64,000 nucleotides of DNA from CAVZTA01 sp963778025 (GTDB lineage: Bacteria > Chloroflexota > Limnocylindria > Limnocylindrales > CSP1-4). Made by a program: the position numbers and the translations under genes. Shown here piece after piece: positions 33,480-43,990 of the stretch. The notes beneath the pieces were generated by a model that was not told where the DNA came from, made no database searches, and saw nothing but the letters and a program-made list of their open reading frames with translations. Location: contig CAVZTA010000019.1 of the NCBI GenBank assembly GCA_963778025.1, positions 124,001-188,000 on the forward strand. The letters run 5' to 3'. Every line of letters begins with the position of its first letter. Within the stretch, counting starts at the first letter, position 1.

Positions 33480-34654
33480 GAGCCCGAGCCCGGCTCGTCG
33501 TGCGTCGAACGATGGATGGTCGGCGCGGCCTCGGGGTCGTCGGGGGACGGCGTCTCCGGCGTGCCGGATGGATCCGGCCGGGACGCGCCGCCGCCGTTCG
33601 ACGACGAAGCGCGGTCGCGCGCCCCGAAGCCCAGCCTCGAGCCGGTCCGCTCGCGCTCGGCGACGTTCGCCAGCCGCTTCCGGGCAAGCGCGACCGGGTC
33701 CGGCAGGTCCGAGGCGAGCAGGCCGGCATCACCGATCCGCTCGCGAACCGACTCGCCCGCCAGCCCGTGGAGGTACACGCCGAGCCGGGCCGCATCCCAC
33801 GGCGGGAGTCCCTGCGCGAGCAGCCCGCCGATCACGCCGGCCATGACATCGCCCGTGCCGCCAGTCGCGAGCGCGGGATTCTCGAACGGCGCGACCGCGA
33901 CCGCGCCCTCCGGGTTGGCGATGACGGTCCGCGCGCCCTTGAGGACGACCACCTGGCGCCACTCGGCCGCCGCCGCTTTCGCCGCCGCCACCCGCGCGTC
34001 GTCGTCGTTCGCGAGATCGCCGTCCTCGTCCGGCTCGTGACCACTGCCTGCCCGGAGCCTGGCGAACTCGCCGGAGTGCGGGGTCAGCACGCACGCGCGC
34101 GTCGTCGCGGTCCACCAGTCATCGGCGCTCGCGAGGGCCCGGAGCGCCTCCGCATCGACCACCGCCGGCGCGGGCGTGGGCTCCTCGGGCAGCGTCATCA
34201 GCAGGCGCAGCAGCTCGCTCGTCGCCAGCGCCGGCCGCAGCCCCGGGCCGATGACCAGGGCGTCGTGCTCGTGGTCGAGGATCTTCGCGAGCGAGGGCTC
34301 CGGGTCGACCTCCTCGAGGTCGTCCTCGGGCAGCGCCATCGTCGTCGCCTCGACGACCTTCGCCGCGAACAGCGGCTGCAGCGACTCGGGGACCGCGAGG
34401 GTGACGAGCCCGGCACCGGCGCGACCCGCGCCGCGGCACACGAGGAGGCCCGCCCCGGCATAGTCGATGGAGCCCGCGATCACGAGGAGCTTCCCGAAGG
34501 AGCCCTTGTGGCCCCGCGGGTCCCGTTCCGGCAGGAGCATCGCCATCGAGCGGTCGTCGAGCGCGACCGACCCGGCGGGCACCGGCTTCGCCCCCGGCGA
34601 CTCCGTGGTGTCCTCGACGCGTCGGCCGAAGCCGAGCGGCCGGCGATCAACCAT
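33476..34654 (-). CDS. nnrD: ADP-dependent NAD(P)H-hydrate dehydratase
   Basis: Repairs hydrated NAD(P)H using ADP or ATP. The YjeF C-terminal ribokinase-like fold is seen in GSFGKLLVIAGSIDYAGAG, VLTPHSGEFARL and the catalytic NPALATGGTGDVMAGVIGG. The partner epimerase domain (YjeF N-terminal) is not fused here. The protein has 392 residues, with an Asp/Pro/Ser-rich tail of about 60 residues. The ATG at 34654 overlaps the acpS stop by eight bases. It sits between acpS and alr in one overlapping string. Confidence 0.92.
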   Translation of the reverse strand: MVDRRPLGFGRRVEDTTESPGAKPVPAGSVALDDRSMAMLLPERDPRGHKGSFGKLLVIAGSIDYAGAGLLVCRGAGRAGAGLVTLAVPESLQPLFAAKVVEATTMALPEDDLEEVDPEPSLAKILDHEHDALVIGPGLRPALATSELLRLLMTLPEEPTPAPAVVDAEALRALASADDWWTATTRACVLTPHSGEFARLRAGSGHEPDEDGDLANDDDARVAAAKAAAAEWRQVVVLKGARTVIANPEGAVAVAPFENPALATGGTGDVMAGVIGGLLAQGLPPWDAARLGVYLHGLAGESVRERIGDAGLLASDLPDPVALARKRLANVAERERTGSRLGFGARDRASSSNGGGASRPDPSGTPETPSPDDPEAAPTIHRSTHDEPGSGS

Positions 34655-35267
34655 CGTCGCCGTCCCGCGACGCGCCCGCCTCGAGGAGCGCCCGCTCGCG
34701 CACGCTCGACTCGTGCTGCTCGCGCAGCCGCTCCATGCGCGCCAGGATCTTCCGTTCCCGGTCGTCCAGCCGCGCCTCGATGTCGAGCGGGAACACGTAC
34801 CGGCCGCCGGCGGTCCGCACGCCGAACGCGATCGCCACGGCGTAGTCCGACTCGTGGGTGATCGAGAGCGCGATGCGGCCCATGCCCAGCTGCTCGGCGC
34901 GCGCGGCGGCTCGACCGTGGAGCAGCACCGACGGCTGTCCCGTGGGCAGCCGGACGACCTCGATGTCGCGCCAGCCGATGCCCCGGACACCCAGGCCCAG
35001 GACCTTCGACACCGCCTCCTTCGCCGCCCAACGGCCGGCGAAGGTCTCGGGCCGGTCGCGGACGTAGCGGCGCTCGCTCTCGGTCAGGACGCGTCGCGAG
35101 AACCGTTCGCCGAACCGTGCGAGCGACGCGCGGATCCGCTCCACCCGGATGATGTCGATGCCCAGCTCGGTCGTCCCCTGCGGGACGAGCCCGGAGCCCT
35201 CCGAAGGCCGAGGTATAGCTCCTGCGGGCCCTCGGCCGGAGGATGCGGGGGCGTCGGCGCGAGGCAT
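34647..35267 (-). CDS. acpS: Holo-acyl-carrier-protein synthase with a C-terminal extension
   Basis: Transfers 4'-phosphopantetheine from CoA to acyl carrier protein. Motifs are ELGIDIIRVERI with the magnesium-binding Asp, and FAGRWAAKEAVSKVLG with the Glu. At 206 residues it is longer than the usual 120-130: a Pro/Gly-rich start of about 35 residues and a charged tail of about 50 (DDRERKILARMERLREQHES), likely helical. The ATG at 35267 lies four bases after the glmS stop; no later in-frame start precedes the first motif. Confidence 0.87.
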   Translation of the reverse strand: MPRADAPASSGRGPAGAIPRPSEGSGLVPQGTTELGIDIIRVERIRASLARFGERFSRRVLTESERRYVRDRPETFAGRWAAKEAVSKVLGLGVRGIGWRDIEVVRLPTGQPSVLLHGRAAARAEQLGMGRIALSITHESDYAVAIAFGVRTAGGRYVFPLDIEARLDDRERKILARMERLREQHESSVRERALLEAGASRDGDDG

Positions 35268-35271
35268 CGGC

Positions 35272-37101
<1,830 letters not shown>

Positions 37102-37151
37102 GCGGAGTCGCTCTGCCTTTCTCGATCCGTCGGCCGCCGGTTTGCGGTTCG

Positions 37152-38486
37152 TCAGTGTAGCCGCTGCTCCGCGAGGGTCGCGAGGGCGTCGGCCAGCGCC
37201 TCGACCTCGACGGCGTCCTGGCCCTCGACCATGACGCGCAGCACGGGCTCGGTGCCGGACGGCCGGACGAGGACCCGCCCGGAGCTGCCGAGGCGGGATT
37301 CCGCGTCCGCGATCGCCCGGCGCAGCGGCTCGTCGCCCTCCCACTGGTCCTTGTGGCGGACACGGACCGCCCGCTGCTGCTGCGGGAGCAGCGGGATGAC
37401 GGAGGCAAGATCGCGGAGCGCTCGACGACGGGTGGTCATCACCCGCAGCACCTCGAGCGCGGTCACGAGGCCGTCGCCCGAGGTCGAGTGCTCCATCGCG
37501 ATGACATGGCCGCTCTTCTCGCCGCCCAGCGTCGCGCCCGAGACCTGCATCCCTTCGAGGATGTACTTGTCACCGACGGGCGTCCGGACCACGCGCCCCC
37601 CGGCCGCCTCGACCGCCTGCGCGAGGCCACCGTTGCTGAGGACGCTCACGACCAGGGCACCGCCGGGCAGGGCGCCGCGCGAGAGCCGCTCGACCGCGAG
37701 GACGCCGATGAGCCGGTCACCGTCGACGACCTCGCCGGTGGCGTCGATCGCGACGCACCGGTCGGCGTCCCCGTCGAACGCGAAGCCCACGTCGGCGCCG
37801 CGCGCGGCGACGACCGCCGCCAGGGTCTCGGGATGCGTCGCCCCACAGCCGGCGTTGATGTTGTCGCCGTCGGGATCGGCGTGGATCAGGTCGACGGTCG
37901 CCCCGGTCGCCTCGATGATCCGTTTCGCCACCCCCGACGCCGACCCGTTCGCCGTGTCGAGGAGGATGCGCAGGCCGCCGCCATCGATCGAGGACGCCAG
38001 CGACGAGCGGTGGTCGACGTAGCGCGCCAGCAGCGCGGTGGCGTCCACCGACCGGCCGATCCGCGCCGGCGGGACCAGCGGCAGCTCATCGGCCCGGACG
38101 AGGAGCGCTTCGAGATCCTCCTCGACGGCGTCGTCGAGCTTCAGGCCGTCCGCGTCGAGGACCTTGAGCCCGTTGTCCTCGGCGGGATTGTGTGACGCAG
38201 AGACCATGATCCCGGCCTTGAACGGCCCGACACCCGTCAGGTAGGCGAGGGCCGGCGTGGGCACGACCCCGACGGAGTGGACATCGGCGCCCATGCTCGT
38301 CGCGCCCGCGGTGATGGCGGCGACGAACATGTCGCCGGACCGGCGGGTGTCCTGGCCCACGACGAGGACGCCGTCGTCGCCCAGCAGCTGGGCCGCGACC
38401 GCGCGGCCGAGCAGGCTCGCGAGGGACGGACGCAGGTCGACGTTCGCGACGCCGCGGATCCCGTCCGTGCCGAAGAGTCGGCCCAT
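37152..38486 (-). CDS. glmM: Phosphoglucosamine mutase
   Basis: Converts GlcN-6-P to GlcN-1-P. The phosphoserine loop is VSASHNPAEDNG near residue 101, the metal-binding loop FDGDADRC near 240, and the phosphate-binding end VRPSGTEPVLRVM. It has 444 residues, normal length. The ATG at 38486 has GGAGG at good spacing. It follows ybbR on the same strand, as in the conserved cdaA-ybbR-glmM cluster where CdaA can bind and regulate GlmM. Confidence 0.96.
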   Translation of the reverse strand: MGRLFGTDGIRGVANVDLRPSLASLLGRAVAAQLLGDDGVLVVGQDTRRSGDMFVAAITAGATSMGADVHSVGVVPTPALAYLTGVGPFKAGIMVSASHNPAEDNGLKVLDADGLKLDDAVEEDLEALLVRADELPLVPPARIGRSVDATALLARYVDHRSSLASSIDGGGLRILLDTANGSASGVAKRIIEATGATVDLIHADPDGDNINAGCGATHPETLAAVVAARGADVGFAFDGDADRCVAIDATGEVVDGDRLIGVLAVERLSRGALPGGALVVSVLSNGGLAQAVEAAGGRVVRTPVGDKYILEGMQVSGATLGGEKSGHVIAMEHSTSGDGLVTALEVLRVMTTRRRALRDLASVIPLLPQQQRAVRVRHKDQWEGDEPLRRAIADAESRLGSSGRVLVRPSGTEPVLRVMVEGQDAVEVEALADALATLAEQRLH

Positions 38487-38594
38487 GGTGCCTCCGTGAA
38501 CGATCGATGGATGGCGCCGCGGAGGCGCTCGGGTCATGCGGTGGTGCGGTGCGGGTGGGTCCTGGGGGGTCTTGGCGGGTCGTGCGGCGGTCGG

Positions 38595-39869
38595 TCAGGG
38601 CGAGGCCGTGGGCGATGCCCCGGCCGAGGCCGACGCCGACGGGACGGCCGATGCCGACGCCGAGGGTGCCACGGCCGTCACCGTGACGCTGATCGACGGC
38701 GGCGACGTATCGACGAGCCTGAGGTCCGGTGGCACGTCGGGCGTGACGGTCACGGTATGGACGCCTTCGGCCAGGCCCGTGACGTCGATCGTCGCCAGGA
38801 GCGGCTGGCTGGCGGCCGCGTCCAGGTCGTTGACGCTGCCGAACAGGGTCTCCAGGACCCGCGTCGTCGACAGCTCGTACGTGAATCCGGCCTCCTGACC
38901 GACGAGCGTGAAGCCCGCCGAGAACGTCCGCGTCTCCGTGACCGCCTCGATGCGGATCGTGACCTTGACCGTCTCGACGTCGGGGACGGTCACGTTGGGC
39001 GGCAGGGCGAGCTGGGTGGTCGTCGTCACGGTCGCGGTCTCGCCGTTCAGCCGGATGGGCTCGGTCTCGACCGCCTGCAGCGCGACCAGGTCGTCGGCAT
39101 CGCCCTGGACCGAGACGATGCTCGGCTCGGGGTCGAGGCCCGCCACGCGATACCCCGGACCCGGCGCGCCCGTGATCACGACCCGCACGGGCAGGCCACG
39201 CGACTCGAGGTTCGTGAACAGGGGCTGCTCGACGTGGACGGCCTTGGGCTCGAGCTCCACGCCGCCGACCGTCTGTCCCTGCGCATCGACCGCCACCGGC
39301 TCCACGAGACGGTCGATGTCGATCGCGGACGGCTCGACCGAGATCGTGGCGGTGGCGACGTCGACCTTCTGGACGACCGACGACGCGCCACGCACGCTGA
39401 CGGTCGGCGGGTCGATGGTCATCTCGCCTTGCTGGACGCCCGCCGGGAGCCCCGTGATATCGATCCGCACGGGAACGTCGCGACTGACCACCTGGTCCAG
39501 CGTCACGCGCACCGAGCGCGGCTGGACGTCCACGACGAACACACCACCGACCGGAGAGGTGACGGACACCGGGACCGAGACCTCACGTCCCACCGGCACG
39601 TTCGACAGGTCGACCGTCGCCTGGAAGTCGCTCGCGGTCAGCCTGCCCACGTCGGACGGCGCGACGTAGCCGATGCGGGTCACGGGGGGCAGCTCGTTGA
39701 GCAGCGTCTGGTCCTCGGACAGGCCGACCGGCACGATGGTGATCGGCCCGGGCACCTCCAGCTGGTCGCGCGACACCACGAACCCCGCGTAGAGGAGCGT
39801 GGCGAGGCCGATCGCCGCGATCTTGAGCGGCCAGTTGTGGACGACGAATCGGACCGCCCGGGTCAGCAC
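38595..39869 (-). CDS. ybbR: YbbR-domain membrane protein, CdaA regulator (CdaR type)
   Basis: A 424-residue protein with one N-terminal membrane helix (LKIAAIGLATLLYAGFVVS, residues 15-33) and an outer region of four YbbR-like beta domains with recurring patterns such as PVRIDITGLPAGVQ and VDVQPRSVRVTLDQV. The last 25 residues are a Ser/Ala-rich tail (PSASASAGASP). In other bacteria YbbR binds CdaA and modulates c-di-AMP synthesis. The GTG at 39869 is the first start in the frame. A GTG overlapping the cdaA stop (39925) opens another frame (MTEPSDSRDRRPARADRA) and could be the true start if a base is miscalled near 39875. Confidence 0.88.
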   Translation of the reverse strand: MLTRAVRFVVHNWPLKIAAIGLATLLYAGFVVSRDQLEVPGPITIVPVGLSEDQTLLNELPPVTRIGYVAPSDVGRLTASDFQATVDLSNVPVGREVSVPVSVTSPVGGVFVVDVQPRSVRVTLDQVVSRDVPVRIDITGLPAGVQQGEMTIDPPTVSVRGASSVVQKVDVATATISVEPSAIDIDRLVEPVAVDAQGQTVGGVELEPKAVHVEQPLFTNLESRGLPVRVVITGAPGPGYRVAGLDPEPSIVSVQGDADDLVALQAVETEPIRLNGETATVTTTTQLALPPNVTVPDVETVKVTIRIEAVTETRTFSAGFTLVGQEAGFTYELSTTRVLETLFGSVNDLDAAASQPLLATIDVTGLAEGVHTVTVTPDVPPDLRLVDTSPPSISVTVTAVAPSASASAVPSASASAGASPTASP

Positions 39870-39921
39870 GGCGCCCGATCCGCGCGCGCCGGCCGTCGAT
39901 CCCGTGAGTCGCTCGGCTCCG

Positions 39922-40881
39922 TCACCGCTGCACCTGGGCGGCCGCGGCCGCCTTGGTCCCGTCGTCGACCGGATCGGTCACCCGCTCCGGGCGCGCCTCG
40001 CCCGGCCGCGGCGCTCGGCGCAGCCGGCCGCGGACGAGCATCCGACGCCTGCCCCCATCGCCGCTCCCGCTCCCGCCTCGACCACCGCGGAAGCGGTCGG
40101 AGGCGGTGCTGGCGGGCTGGAGCAGGTCGTGCATCGCACGCGCCAGTTGCGCCTCGGTCGCGATCCGCACGATGCGCGCCCGCTCGACGAGGCTCATCTG
40201 GCCGTTCTCCTCGGACACGACCACGACCAGCGCATCGGTCGCCTCGGTGATCCCGAGCGCGGCGCGGTGTCGGGTGCCGAAGCGCTCTGACTGGAGGGAC
40301 GTCTCGGTGAGCGGCAGCAGGGCGCCCGCCGCGACGATCCGGTCGTCGCGCACGATGACCGCCCCGTCATGGAGCGGCGAGCGAGGCATGAAGATCGTGA
40401 CGAGGAGCTCGGCGGTGAGGTCCGCATGGAGCATCACGCCGCTCTCGGCCGTGTCCTCGAGCCCGGTCTCGCGCTCGATGACGATGAGGGCGCCGTGCTT
40501 CTCGCTGCTGAGCTGCGCGGCGGCGCGCGCGATCTCGCTGGTCGTGCGTTCGATCGCCGCGCGGTCGGCCGGCGAGAGCAGCCACCCGAACGACCCCACC
40601 CGGCCGATGCGCTCCAGCGCGCGTCGCAGCTCCGGCTGGAACACGACGACGAGCGCGACCACGCCCACGACCGCCGACGCCTGGAGGATCGACGTGAACA
40701 GCGGCAGGCCGATCCACGACGCGATCGCGTAGACCACCAGCAGCACCGACACGCCGATGACGAGCGTGACCGCGCGGGTCCCACGGATGAGGCTGAACAG
40801 CCAATAGATGCAGGTGGCGACGAGCGCGATGTCCAGCACCACCCGCAGATCGATCCGGAGGATGGATTCGAGCACTGGCAT
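39922..40881 (-). CDS. cdaA: Diadenylate cyclase CdaA (c-di-AMP synthase)
   Basis: Makes cyclic di-AMP from two ATP at the membrane. Three helices lie in residues 12-80 (VVLDIALVATCIYWLFSL and following). The DAC domain carries the catalytic DGAVIVR and the ATP-binding GTRHRAALGITEATDA. After residue 265 a Gly/Arg-rich tail extends the usual 270-280 residues to 319. The ATG at 40881 is preceded by TACGAT nine bases upstream. It is followed by ybbR and glmM, the classical arrangement. c-di-AMP usually governs osmolyte transport and wall stress responses. Confidence 0.94.
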   Translation of the reverse strand: MPVLESILRIDLRVVLDIALVATCIYWLFSLIRGTRAVTLVIGVSVLLVVYAIASWIGLPLFTSILQASAVVGVVALVVVFQPELRRALERIGRVGSFGWLLSPADRAAIERTTSEIARAAAQLSSEKHGALIVIERETGLEDTAESGVMLHADLTAELLVTIFMPRSPLHDGAVIVRDDRIVAAGALLPLTETSLQSERFGTRHRAALGITEATDALVVVVSEENGQMSLVERARIVRIATEAQLARAMHDLLQPASTASDRFRGGRGGSGSGDGGRRRMLVRGRLRRAPRPGEARPERVTDPVDDGTKAAAAAQVQR

Positions 40882-40890
40882 CGCCGCGCC

Positions 40891-40896
40891 ATCGTA
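40891..40896 (-). promoter_or_regulatory. -10 hexamer implying a near-leaderless cdaA transcript
   Basis: TACGAT lies nine bases before ATG 40881 in the 67-base gap after the TPR gene. No -35 is evident. Confidence 0.3.
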
Positions 40897-40948
40897 CAAC
40901 CGGGCCCCTACGGCGGGGTCGTGGTGGACCCCCCTGCGAGTCCGCGGC

Positions 40949-41944
40949 TCAGCTTGCGATGGCCGCCAGACCCGCCTCCGTGGCGAGCTCCGCGTAGTCG
41001 GCGTCAAGGGCCGCCCGGAGCCGCTCGCGCGCGGAGGTCTCGTCACCCAGTTCCACCAGGCGGTGGAGCAGGCGCAGCTTCTCGACCGCCGGGGCGCGCC
41101 AGCCACGATCGAGGTACAGCGCGATGAGCTCGAGGTGCAGGTCGACGTTGCCGGGGGCCAGCGAGAGGGCCTGGTAGCCGGCATCGAGGGCGGCATCGAT
41201 GTGGCCCTGCGCCCGATGGGCCTCGGCGAGCTCGAGGTAGGCCGAGCGGGCACTCGCGGTGTCGCCCTGGTCGAGGGACGCTTCGGCGCGTTGCGCGATC
41301 GCCGCGACGTCGGCGGGCGGTTCCGGGAGCTCAGCCAGCACGGTGGCCGCATCGGCGGAGCTCTCGTCGGGCGCGAGCGCCTGATCGGCGTCCGCCGCAC
41401 CACCGTCCCGCGAGGGCTGCGGCTCCGGCTCGGCGCGCTCGTCGACGACGACCAGGATCGACATCGCCCGCTCCAGCGCCTTGCGGGCGGCATCGTCGAG
41501 CGGCGAGGAGCGCAGCCGGTCCGCGAGCTCGATGACGTAGCGCCGCCGGACCCGGGACTCGGCCAGCTCGAGGGCGCGACGCGCCGCGTCGCACGCCTCC
41601 GTGAGGCGACCGGCGCGGTCGTGGGCATCGGCGAGCGCATCGAAGGCCAGCGCGGCGTCCCCGCGCCGCCCGAGCGCCGCGAGGGCCTCGGCACGCCCGG
41701 CGAGCGCGCCTTCGTCCGCGGGCGCCCGCTGGAGGGCCGCGTCGAACGAGCCGAGCGCGTCCGCGATCCGGCCCAGGCGCGCCAGCACCGTGCCGCGACT
41801 GGTCAGGGGCAGCGCGCGATCGGGCGCCAGCATGGCCGCTTCCTCGTACGCCTCGAGCGCCACCTCGAGCCGGCCGCGGAGCGCCGCGACATGACCGCGG
41901 CGGAGGGCGTCCTTGTAGCGCTCGTAGGGAGCGGCTGAGCTCAT
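40949..41944 (-). CDS. Tetratricopeptide-repeat protein of unknown role
   Basis: A 331-residue soluble helical-repeat protein. TPR units are visible from the start (AALRGRLEVALEAYEEAAML, then RGTVLARLGRIADALGSFDA, and similar) and again near residues 220-300 (SLDQGDTASARSAYLELAEA). The two arrays are separated by an acidic linker around 180-215. Such proteins mediate protein-protein contacts; the partner is unknown. It lies 67 bases upstream of cdaA and 49 bases after argF on the same strand. An AAGGTCGG sequence precedes the ATG. Confidence 0.8.
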   Translation of the reverse strand: MSSAAPYERYKDALRRGHVAALRGRLEVALEAYEEAAMLAPDRALPLTSRGTVLARLGRIADALGSFDAALQRAPADEGALAGRAEALAALGRRGDAALAFDALADAHDRAGRLTEACDAARRALELAESRVRRRYVIELADRLRSSPLDDAARKALERAMSILVVVDERAEPEPQPSRDGGAADADQALAPDESSADAATVLAELPEPPADVAAIAQRAEASLDQGDTASARSAYLELAEAHRAQGHIDAALDAGYQALSLAPGNVDLHLELIALYLDRGWRAPAVEKLRLLHRLVELGDETSARERLRAALDADYAELATEAGLAAIAS

Positions 41945-41993
41945 CGTCCGACCTTCATCGCGTCGTGATCATCACGGCATCGATGGCGTGGTG

Positions 41994-42944
41994 TCAGCCC
42001 ACCAGGAGTCCCGTGAGGAGGGCCTTCTGGGCGTGGAGGCGGTTCTCGCTCTGGTCGAAGATGATGCTCCGCGGCCCGTCCATCACGTCCGACGTGATCT
42101 CCTCGCCACGGTGCGCGGGCAGGCAGTGCATCACGACCGCATCGCCGGCCGCGTCGAGCATCGCCTGGTTCACCTGGTAGCGCGCGAACGCGTCGCGCCG
42201 CTCCTCCGCTTCGGCCTCCTGGCCCATCGACGTCCAGGCGTCGGTGTAGATGACCGCGGCGCCCGGGACGATCTCTTCGGGCTCCCGCGCGAACACGAGC
42301 CGTCCGCCGCCGGCCGCGGCGAGGCCCCTGGCCTGCGTCACGATCCGGTCATTGGGCTCGTAGCCGTCGGGATGGGCGAGGCGGATCTCCATGCCCATCG
42401 TCGCGCCCAGCAGCGCGAGCGAGTGGTAGACGTTGTTGCCGTCCCCGACGAACGCGAGCGGCAGCCCGCGCAGCTCGCCGAACCGCTCGTGGAGCGTGAA
42501 CAGGTCGGCCAACGCCTGGCACGGATGCTCGCGCAGCGTCAGGCCGTTGATCACCGGCACGCTCGCCTGCGTCGCCAGCTCGACCACGACCTGGTGCGGC
42601 CCGGTCCGGGCCATGATCGCGTCGACGAACCGCTCGAGGTTCTTCGCGACGTCGCGCACCGTCTCCCGGGCGCCCATGACGACATCCTCGGTCAGGTTGA
42701 TCGCGGCCCCGCCGAGCTGCGTCATGCCCGCCTCGAACGTCACGCGCGTCCGCAGGCTGGGCTTCTGGAACAGCATCGCGAGCGTCCGGCCACGGAGCGG
42801 CGGATCGGCGTGGACCCGGTCGGCTCGGAACTCCGCCTTGAGCTCCGCGGCGCGCCGGAACAGCGCGAGGACATCGTCCCGCGACAGGTCCGCTGCCGAG
42901 ATCAGATCGCGCCCCTTCAGCGACGTCGCCGCGTCAGCCGTCAT
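41994..42944 (-). CDS. argF: Ornithine carbamoyltransferase
   Basis: Forms citrulline from ornithine and carbamoyl phosphate in arginine synthesis. The carbamoyl-phosphate-binding loop is KPSLRTRVTFE (STRTR in most relatives), followed by HPCQALADLFTLHE and the ornithine-binding HCLPAHRGEEI. It has 316 residues. The ATG at 42944 has GGAG upstream. No other arginine genes lie nearby; it sits at the end of the ribosomal supercluster, which is unusual. The 198 bases upstream hold a small inverted repeat at 43115-43128 (gcgtcgctcgacgc) just after rpsI and no other recognisable feature. Confidence 0.96.
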   Translation of the reverse strand: MTADAATSLKGRDLISAADLSRDDVLALFRRAAELKAEFRADRVHADPPLRGRTLAMLFQKPSLRTRVTFEAGMTQLGGAAINLTEDVVMGARETVRDVAKNLERFVDAIMARTGPHQVVVELATQASVPVINGLTLREHPCQALADLFTLHERFGELRGLPLAFVGDGNNVYHSLALLGATMGMEIRLAHPDGYEPNDRIVTQARGLAAAGGGRLVFAREPEEIVPGAAVIYTDAWTSMGQEAEAEERRDAFARYQVNQAMLDAAGDAVVMHCLPAHRGEEITSDVMDGPRSIIFDQSENRLHAQKALLTGLLVG

Positions 42945-43142
42945 TGCGCCACTCCGCTCGTCCGTCACTGGTCCGACGGTGCCGCATGGCGTCCCAGGGG
43001 AAGGCGGACCCGAGCACCGGAGCGAGCGGGGCGGAGGCCCGGCCGACGGACTGCCCGTCGCCAGCGTCAACGCGCCCTGGCGCAGCGGCGTCCAAGTCGC
43101 GCCGCGCTGCTCGCGCGTCGCTCGACGCACGGTCGGCGCGCG

Positions 43143-43541
43143 TCAGCGCTTCGTGTACTGAGGGGCCTTTCGAGCGCGCTTGAGCCCGTACTTCTTGCGC
43201 TCCTTCATCCGCGGGTCGCGGGTCAGGAGACCAGCCTGGCGGAGCGGCGATCGGTTGGCGTCGGCGTCGACCTGGAGCAGCGCCCGGGCGATGCCGTGGC
43301 GGATCGCGCCGGCCTGGCCGGTGACCCCGCCACCCTCGACCTTGATCATCGCGTTGAAGCGACCCTCGGTGCCGGTCACGCGGAAGGGCATCCGCAGCTC
43401 CGAATCCGAGAACGCGCCGCCGAAATGCTCCTCGAGCGTGCGGCCGTTGACGACGATCTCGCCCTCACCGGGCAGGAGGCGCACCCGGGCGACGGCGGTC
43501 TTGCGCCGGCCGGTGCCCCAGAAGAACGCGGGCGTGGACAT
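43143..43541 (-). CDS. rpsI: Ribosomal protein S9
   Basis: A 132-residue small-subunit head protein whose C-terminal tail reaches the P-site tRNA. The signature is FWGTGRRKTAVARVRLLPG at the start, GGGVTGQAGAIRHGIARALL in the middle, and the conserved basic end KKYGLKRARKAPQYTKR. It follows rplM by 17 bases, the near-universal rplM-rpsI pair. Start ATG 43541. Confidence 0.98.
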   Translation of the reverse strand: MSTPAFFWGTGRRKTAVARVRLLPGEGEIVVNGRTLEEHFGGAFSDSELRMPFRVTGTEGRFNAMIKVEGGGVTGQAGAIRHGIARALLQVDADANRSPLRQAGLLTRDPRMKERKKYGLKRARKAPQYTKR

Positions 43542-43558
43542 TCGTTCGGACTCCTCGA

Positions 43559-43990
43559 TCAGGCCAGCGGCTCAGGCTTCTGGGCCTGATGCGGATGCTC
43601 GGGACCGGCATACACCTTGAGCTTCCGGAGCATCTGGGCCCCGAGGCGGTTGCGCGGGAGCATCCCCTTGACGGCGCGGCGGATGACCTCCTCCGGCCGG
43701 CGAGCCAGGAGGTGACCCAGCGTCTCCTCCTTGTACCCGCCCGGATACCCGCTGTGGCGGATGTACAGCTTCGTCTCGCGCTTGTTGGCCGTGACCGCGA
43801 TGCGCGACGCGTTGAGGATGATCACGTGATCGCCCGTGTCGAGATGCGCGGCGTACGTGGGCTTGTGCTTGCCCTCGAGGACCCGCGCGACGCGCGACGC
43901 GAGCCGGCCCAGCGTCTCGTCCGCCGCATCGACGACGTACCAGCGACGGTCGATCTCGCTCTCGCGTGGGGTGTAGGTCTTCGTGTTCAT
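43559..43990 (-). CDS. rplM: Ribosomal protein L13
   Basis: A 143-residue early-assembly 23S-binding protein. Typical segments are RRWYVVDAADETLGRLAS, HLDTGDHVIILNA and VKGMLPRNRLGAQMLRKLKV. Its ATG at 43990 overlaps the truA stop by four bases, so translation of the two is coupled. Length and ends are normal. Confidence 0.98.
   Translation of the reverse strand: MNTKTYTPRESEIDRRWYVVDAADETLGRLASRVARVLEGKHKPTYAAHLDTGDHVIILNASRIAVTANKRETKLYIRHSGYPGGYKEETLGHLLARRPEEVIRRAVKGMLPRNRLGAQMLRKLKVYAGPEHPHQAQKPEPLA

Noticed and set aside
37102..37151. glmS ribozyme in the glmM-glmS gap
   Set aside because: The gap is only 50 bases, too short for the ribozyme, and no core sequence is visible.
38277..40250. 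A 657-codon plus-strand open frame opposite ybbR
   Set aside because: Asp/Arg/His-rich shadow; ybbR and cdaA on the other strand explain the region.
43009..43140. Possible fifth copy of the dispersed repeat upstream of argF
   Set aside because: Only short GC-rich fragments (gagcaccg, gcgtcaacgc) match and the block order is not kept.
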